DNA of 64,000 nucleotides from Lolium rigidum. Its lineage: Eukaryota; Streptophyta; Magnoliopsida; Poales; Poaceae. Shown piece by piece: positions 60,501 to 64,000 of this stretch. Within the stretch, counting starts at the first letter, position 1. Every line of letters starts with the position of its first letter. Below the pieces are notes generated by a model that was given only the letters and a program-made list of their open reading frames with translations, was not told where the DNA came from and made no database searches. A program made the position numbers and the translations under genes. The stretch lies in NCBI RefSeq assembly GCF_022539505.1, contig NC_061511.1, forward strand, positions 36,466,620-36,530,619, given 5' to 3'.

Positions 60501-61351
60501 ACAACTCCCCTGGCAACCATGTCGACAAACGAACGTCTGAACGGGATGCCGACGAGAAAAGATGACGACGACGAAAGAGACGAGCGCGGATCCGGCGGCA
60601 CTCGTGGCAGCGCAGACGGGTGCGAGGCGGCGATGCGAGACGGAGACGGAGGCGAGGAGTATGCGATCGTCTGTCTCGTGATCGGTACGTGACTTCGTCT
60701 GTCTTCCCGTTGCAGGCCCATCATCGCCCGACATAAACCGGCCCAACACTTCTGTGGCCCAGCTAGCGCTTCTCCCGCCTCCTCCGGTTCGAACCAAGGC
60801 CGCCGCACCGTCGAGGCTGTGCCGCCGGCCGGCCGATGCGCCCCCTTCCTGGCAACGTCGATGAAGTCGCCGAAGACCGCCGGCGGCATAAACCTCTTGG
60901 GGGGAAGAGGACCCTTCCACCCCTTAAACCGCACCGCCTGCCGAGGGAGTCGCAGACCCGGCGGCGAGCTTGAGCTTGCCCTAGCGATCATCGTCGATTC
61001 CACGCGCGGAGGCGAAACCGAACGAGCCCTCGGCACAGACGACGCCGCCGGAGACCGTCGCTCCCATGTCCTGGTCGCCGCCCCTGGGTACCCTATCTTC
61101 CCCCAGAAATCCTCCAAGAGCTCATCCCGATCATGGCCGGTGTCCAGGGCGATCGGCAACACCTTAGGAATGTCTTCCAACCCCGCCCAGGCCACCTCCT
61201 CCGCCACCGTAATCTCCTCGTCCACCTCCGAGTCCTCTAGGCCATCGAAACGGCCACCCGAACGCGGAGACGATCCGGCCGGAGAGAGGATGGGCCGGAC
61301 CGGCGGCAGGCGGATCCGCCGGCGAGGCGAGATCCAAGGTTCCGTCGGCAT
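57502..61351 (-). pseudogene. LINE ORF1: RNA-binding protein with zinc knuckles (broken)
   Basis: Starts MPTEPWISPRRRIRLPPVRP at 61351, followed by a Pro/Gln-rich stretch (60450-60170). Near 59900-59815 lie two CCHC knuckles, CWKCAVNTHATKDC and CLVCDSGAHPTIRC. A DUF4283-like nucleic-acid-binding region follows (WTYQDVTPGFVMEPVWVHV, 59480-59390), then a long Ser/Pro/Gln-rich low-complexity part and a tail ending at 57502. A frameshift near 60170 and a stop near 59954 separate a 481-codon and an 816-codon frame. In the family ORF1 coats the LINE RNA; here the combined length, nearly 1300 codons, is on the long side for plant L1 ORF1. Confidence 0.85.
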
Positions 61352-61473
61352 GGGACGTCCTTCTCTTAGGAGCTAGCTTGGGGTCGTCAATTTCTAAAGT
61401 TTGTCATTCCATTACTAGTTCCATTACTAGTTAATGACATTACTCATGTTGAAAGGCCATAGGATGAACTTTA

Positions 61474-61615
61474 TTAAGATTAAGAAGGAGAGTAGAGAGG
61501 TGTTACAACAGCTCCGAGGTGGAGCAAAACAAGGAGGGCTGGATTAAGAAGGAGAGTACAGAGGTGTTACAACAGCTCCGAGGTGGAGCAAAACAAGGTG
61601 TTACAACAACTCCGA
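61474..61615. repeat. Tandem duplication, about 66-bp unit, at the LINE target
   Basis: GGATTAAGAAGGAGAGTA.AGAGGTGTTACAACAGCTCCGAGGTGGAGCAAAACAAGG occurs at about 61475-61534 and 61540-61599, with a third partial GGTGTTACAACAACTCCGAGG. On the minus strand it resembles the 3' end of an older LINE (AATAAAGTTCATCCT just left of it), so the full-length LINE may have landed in another LINE tail. Confidence 0.65.
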
Positions 61616-63646
61616 GGTCGAATTTTGTCGAGGGAAAAAAGGTGTGGCAGGAACAAGACTAAATTCTGGATATCGCATTTCCTCGTTGACGGCTAGGAGA
61701 GATGGAGGGCTGGAAGATTGATGTCGTGTGTGTGGAAGCCAAAAGTCCCTGTATTAATGCACATGCATGGTAAATCCGTTTATCACATTCCTTGATTATA
61801 TCAAACGGGATGGGAGTACATATATATATCACCGACCTGGTAAAACGTGGACCGCCCTAGTTAGTTTGATTGATTTGACGGAATTCACGGACGGACACGA
61901 TGCAAAGCTTCGAAACAACTCTGACCAAACTGTTTAAAAAAAAAAACTGGGATAGAAATCCACTGAATAACTACCTGAATGTTTGGCAAATTTCAGATAA
62001 AATAGTTTGGCTGTATTCGTACATGCTTATTGTCTCACAACATGGATTTCATGGTTGAATCTAGTTTTCTCTGAAAAAATAACATAGTAGTATGTTTGTT
62101 AGTTGATCCATCAGGCTTCAGCTTCCGGTACGTATCGTATTCGTATGTGTCCTCAATCAGGATAGTTCTCCTACATCGTGAGGATAGTTCTCCTACATCG
62201 TTGACATGCAATGCAAGTCCTATATATACATGCACGTACTAGCTCAGGCAAGACAATCTCAGCTCCCAGCCAACATTCCTCAATCCTCACAATTTGCAAC
62301 AACAAACTGTACAAAAAAAATGATTTTTTTCCATGGCCCTTTTGCTCTTTCGGACATTCAGATCACATATCAAATAATCTTAGCATTTTGCCGGATGCTT
62401 TTGCCACACATATGCCTGCCTCCCGTTGCAAATCAATCGATGTAGCTAGCTGGGAAGATTGATTCTGCTTGTTACCTAGCACTTGCCAACGATTTATTCC
62501 CTGTAGTTGTTTACAGAGGATGGGCAGAAAAATTAAACAACTAAAATGGAAATTAATTCTCTAATAGTATACTTCAAGAAATACTAAAGTGCATAAAGCA
62601 CAGATCTCAAATGACATTCAGACACAAAAATATACACCACCAAACAACATTCCCACAATACCGAACAACGAACATCAAGGAAAGCTGATGGTGCACCGAA
62701 GAGATGTTTCTGCAATTAATCCCAGGACAACTTGAAACGACAACAAAAAAACAAAAAGAAATCAGGTCACAGCGAGTAACCTGTAGAAAAACAAAGTCAC
62801 AGCAAGTCGCCGCCGCTAGACCACCAGCCTCCACCACCACCTCCGACGACGACGGCCAGCTGCCAAGTGCAGACCTGCCAGCTAATCTCCAGGCCAGAAC
62901 AACAACTCGTCCTAGCTTATCACCGTCGTCTGCTAGTGGGTTTCTTGCGGCAGGACGGTGTCGGTGAACTAGACCATGCGAGTCGCTTGTTGTTCGTCCT
63001 CCATTATCCGCAACAGCTACCTACACACAATCAAGGGAATAAGTGAATGCACAGAATATAAATGGCGCCAGAATCCTAATTTACAAGGCAATACTTGGAT
63101 GAATCTTTTTAACCATCACTTGATGATTACTCTGTACAACACCAGCTGCATGCATATAATCCTTGATACCCAATTTGAACAAAAAAAGGACATACTTTTT
63201 AAGATGCATCAGAATGGCAAAAACGAGTTGTTCTCCTACATTGCCACTAGTTATAATATTCTTTTTAAAATGCATCATAATGGGATCAACTAGTGGCCAG
63301 AGCAAAAATGGTCGCCACTAAGGACATAGAATCTGGTACAGGACCGCTATATGGTTACTAATGAGTGAAACCTTTGCCATCCAAACAATGGGTTATATAG
63401 TTACTTAACCTAGAATGGTACAAGATTCTAAAAAATAAACCGAGTTTGTTCCAGTAACACAACATCAGTGTCAACCTCGATCAGAGTTTGACCCATACGT
63501 AGGTTAATTGTGATGCTAAGATGTCTGAGTACTAGTATCACCAATCATTTCTTCCCCACCTTCCCCACTTGAAATAAGCATACATGCTAGAACTGTATAT
63601 ATGTAGCAGGGGATAATATATGAAGTCTGAACTCATGTCACTGTAC
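61616..63646. other. Intergenic DNA between the LINE and the DDM1-like fragment
   Basis: AT-rich with scattered short frames and no recognisable protein. 62770-62960 has a proline/threonine-rich GC patch. I looked on the minus strand for the SNF2 ATPase motifs that should follow the exons at 63647-64000 and saw none. Confidence 0.5.
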
Positions 63647-64000
63647 TTTGGCTTAGAATTCGATTTCACCTTTCTTCCACGCCCCTTCTTCTGCCCTTGA
63701 ACATGTTCATCTTCATCCTTTATTTCAATAGCTTTTAGCGTAGCCTACAGGTAAGAACAACATTGTCAACAAAAAGGGCAAATAACTAACAACAAGTACA
63801 GAAAGACATAAATAAAATGGTGAGCACACAGTGAGAGACGTCAACCTGTGCAGTTGTGATATGGTCCATCTTATCAAGTAGAAATTCCGAATAGAGTTGT
63901 GTTTGTGTCAGCAGCTCATCCAACTTTCTGAACCCTGCCTTTGGATCAAAAGCCTATCTTGCAGCCTCTTCTCTCTTTCTGACCTCCTCTTCTTCTTCGA
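63647..64000 (-). pseudogene. DDM1: DDM1-like SNF2 chromatin remodeller, two-exon fragment with in-frame stop
   Basis: Exon 64000-63846 (continuing beyond the window) reads EEVRKREEAAR, stop, AFDPKAGFRKLDELLTQTQL and YSEFLLDKMDHITTAQ. The KLDELLTQTQLYSEFLLEKM segment is the N-terminal signature of plant DDM1 (Lsh/HELLS type). Intron 63845-63745 has GT-AG borders. Exon 63744-63647 reads ATLKAIEIKDEDEHVQGQKK and GRGRKVKSNSKPK, matching the basic GRGRK region next to the ATPase, with a GT donor after it. TAG at 63954-63956 is in frame. No ATPase motif follows in the next 2 kb before the LINE. Functional DDM1 remodels nucleosomes to keep DNA methylated and transposons silent. This copy looks like a partial duplicate; what lies to the right is unseen. 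Confidence 0.75.

Larger units (their letters stand above)
53740..61460 (-). mobile_element. Full-length L1-type LINE with 15-bp target duplications
   Basis: ATGTTGAAAGGCCAT occurs at 53740-53754 and again at 61446-61460. Between them (53755-61445, about 7.7 kb) lies a minus-strand element: a short 5' UTR, ORF1 (61351-57502), ORF2 with endonuclease, reverse transcriptase and zinc-binding domains (57589 to about 53904), an AATAAA near 53768 on the minus strand and a short A tail. A complete 5' end with intact duplications marks one insertion event. Both ORFs carry a few lesions, so this copy is inactive. Confidence 0.9.

Overview
This is a stretch of large, repeat-rich plant nuclear genome. 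It is most likely a Pooideae grass, probably Triticeae (wheat, Aegilops, rye or barley), although oat or ryegrass cannot be excluded from sequence alone. The basis is the mix of grass-type Gypsy LTRs (terminus TGATACGTCTCCGACG, primer site TGGCGCCGTTGCC), CACTA arms with TTTAGTCCCGG repeats, a Tat-lineage Gypsy element with a second RNase H, a zf-RVT L1 LINE and an RTE LINE. The genes are of grass type. Nearly everything is transposable element, in several nesting layers. Only two intact host genes are visible: a type 2 metallothionein and a POLTERGEIST-like PP2C phosphatase. A fragment of a DDM1-type chromatin remodeller lies at the right edge.

Layout. 1-5520: a minus-strand non-autonomous LTR retrotransposon (left LTR cut by the window edge, one gag-like ORF, no reverse transcriptase), inserted into a Tat Gypsy element. 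5521-11506: the 3' part of that Tat element (RT, RNase H, second RNase H, integrase, an intact antisense acidic ORF, then an LTR). 11507-16213: a second Tat internal region (gag, protease, RT) that starts directly from the same LTR and runs into a 100-base gap at 16214-16313. The sequence beside the gap looks poorly polished. 16314-30077: CACTA DNA transposon territory with a decayed minus-strand transposase. Inside it, a (TA)n tract hosts an 8-kb inverted-repeat element filled with a directional TGAACTTC motif, plus a 373-bp MITE.

30078-34500: a probable Copia LTR remnant, gene-flanking DNA and the metallothionein gene (33012-33387). 34500-41900: a Harbinger-associated trihelix/NAM-like gene, broken by an LTR that is itself broken by a 2.96-kb solo LTR. 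42156-46415: LTR fragments, another solo LTR and a dead RTE LINE. 50019-52198: the four-exon PP2C gene. 53740-61460: a full-length minus-strand L1 LINE with 15-bp target duplications and a few inactivating lesions. 63647-64000: two exons of a DDM1-like gene with an in-frame stop and no ATPase domain following.

How it fits together: the two host genes sit in small islands between nested elements, and target-site duplications give the relative order of several insertions. The most unusual signals are a family of GCCGAT...ATCGGC hairpins through the Tat element, the one-directional TGAACTTC field in the 8-kb element, an E2F-like site cluster in the CACTA arm, and differences between the two Tat copies that fall mainly at CAG/CTG.
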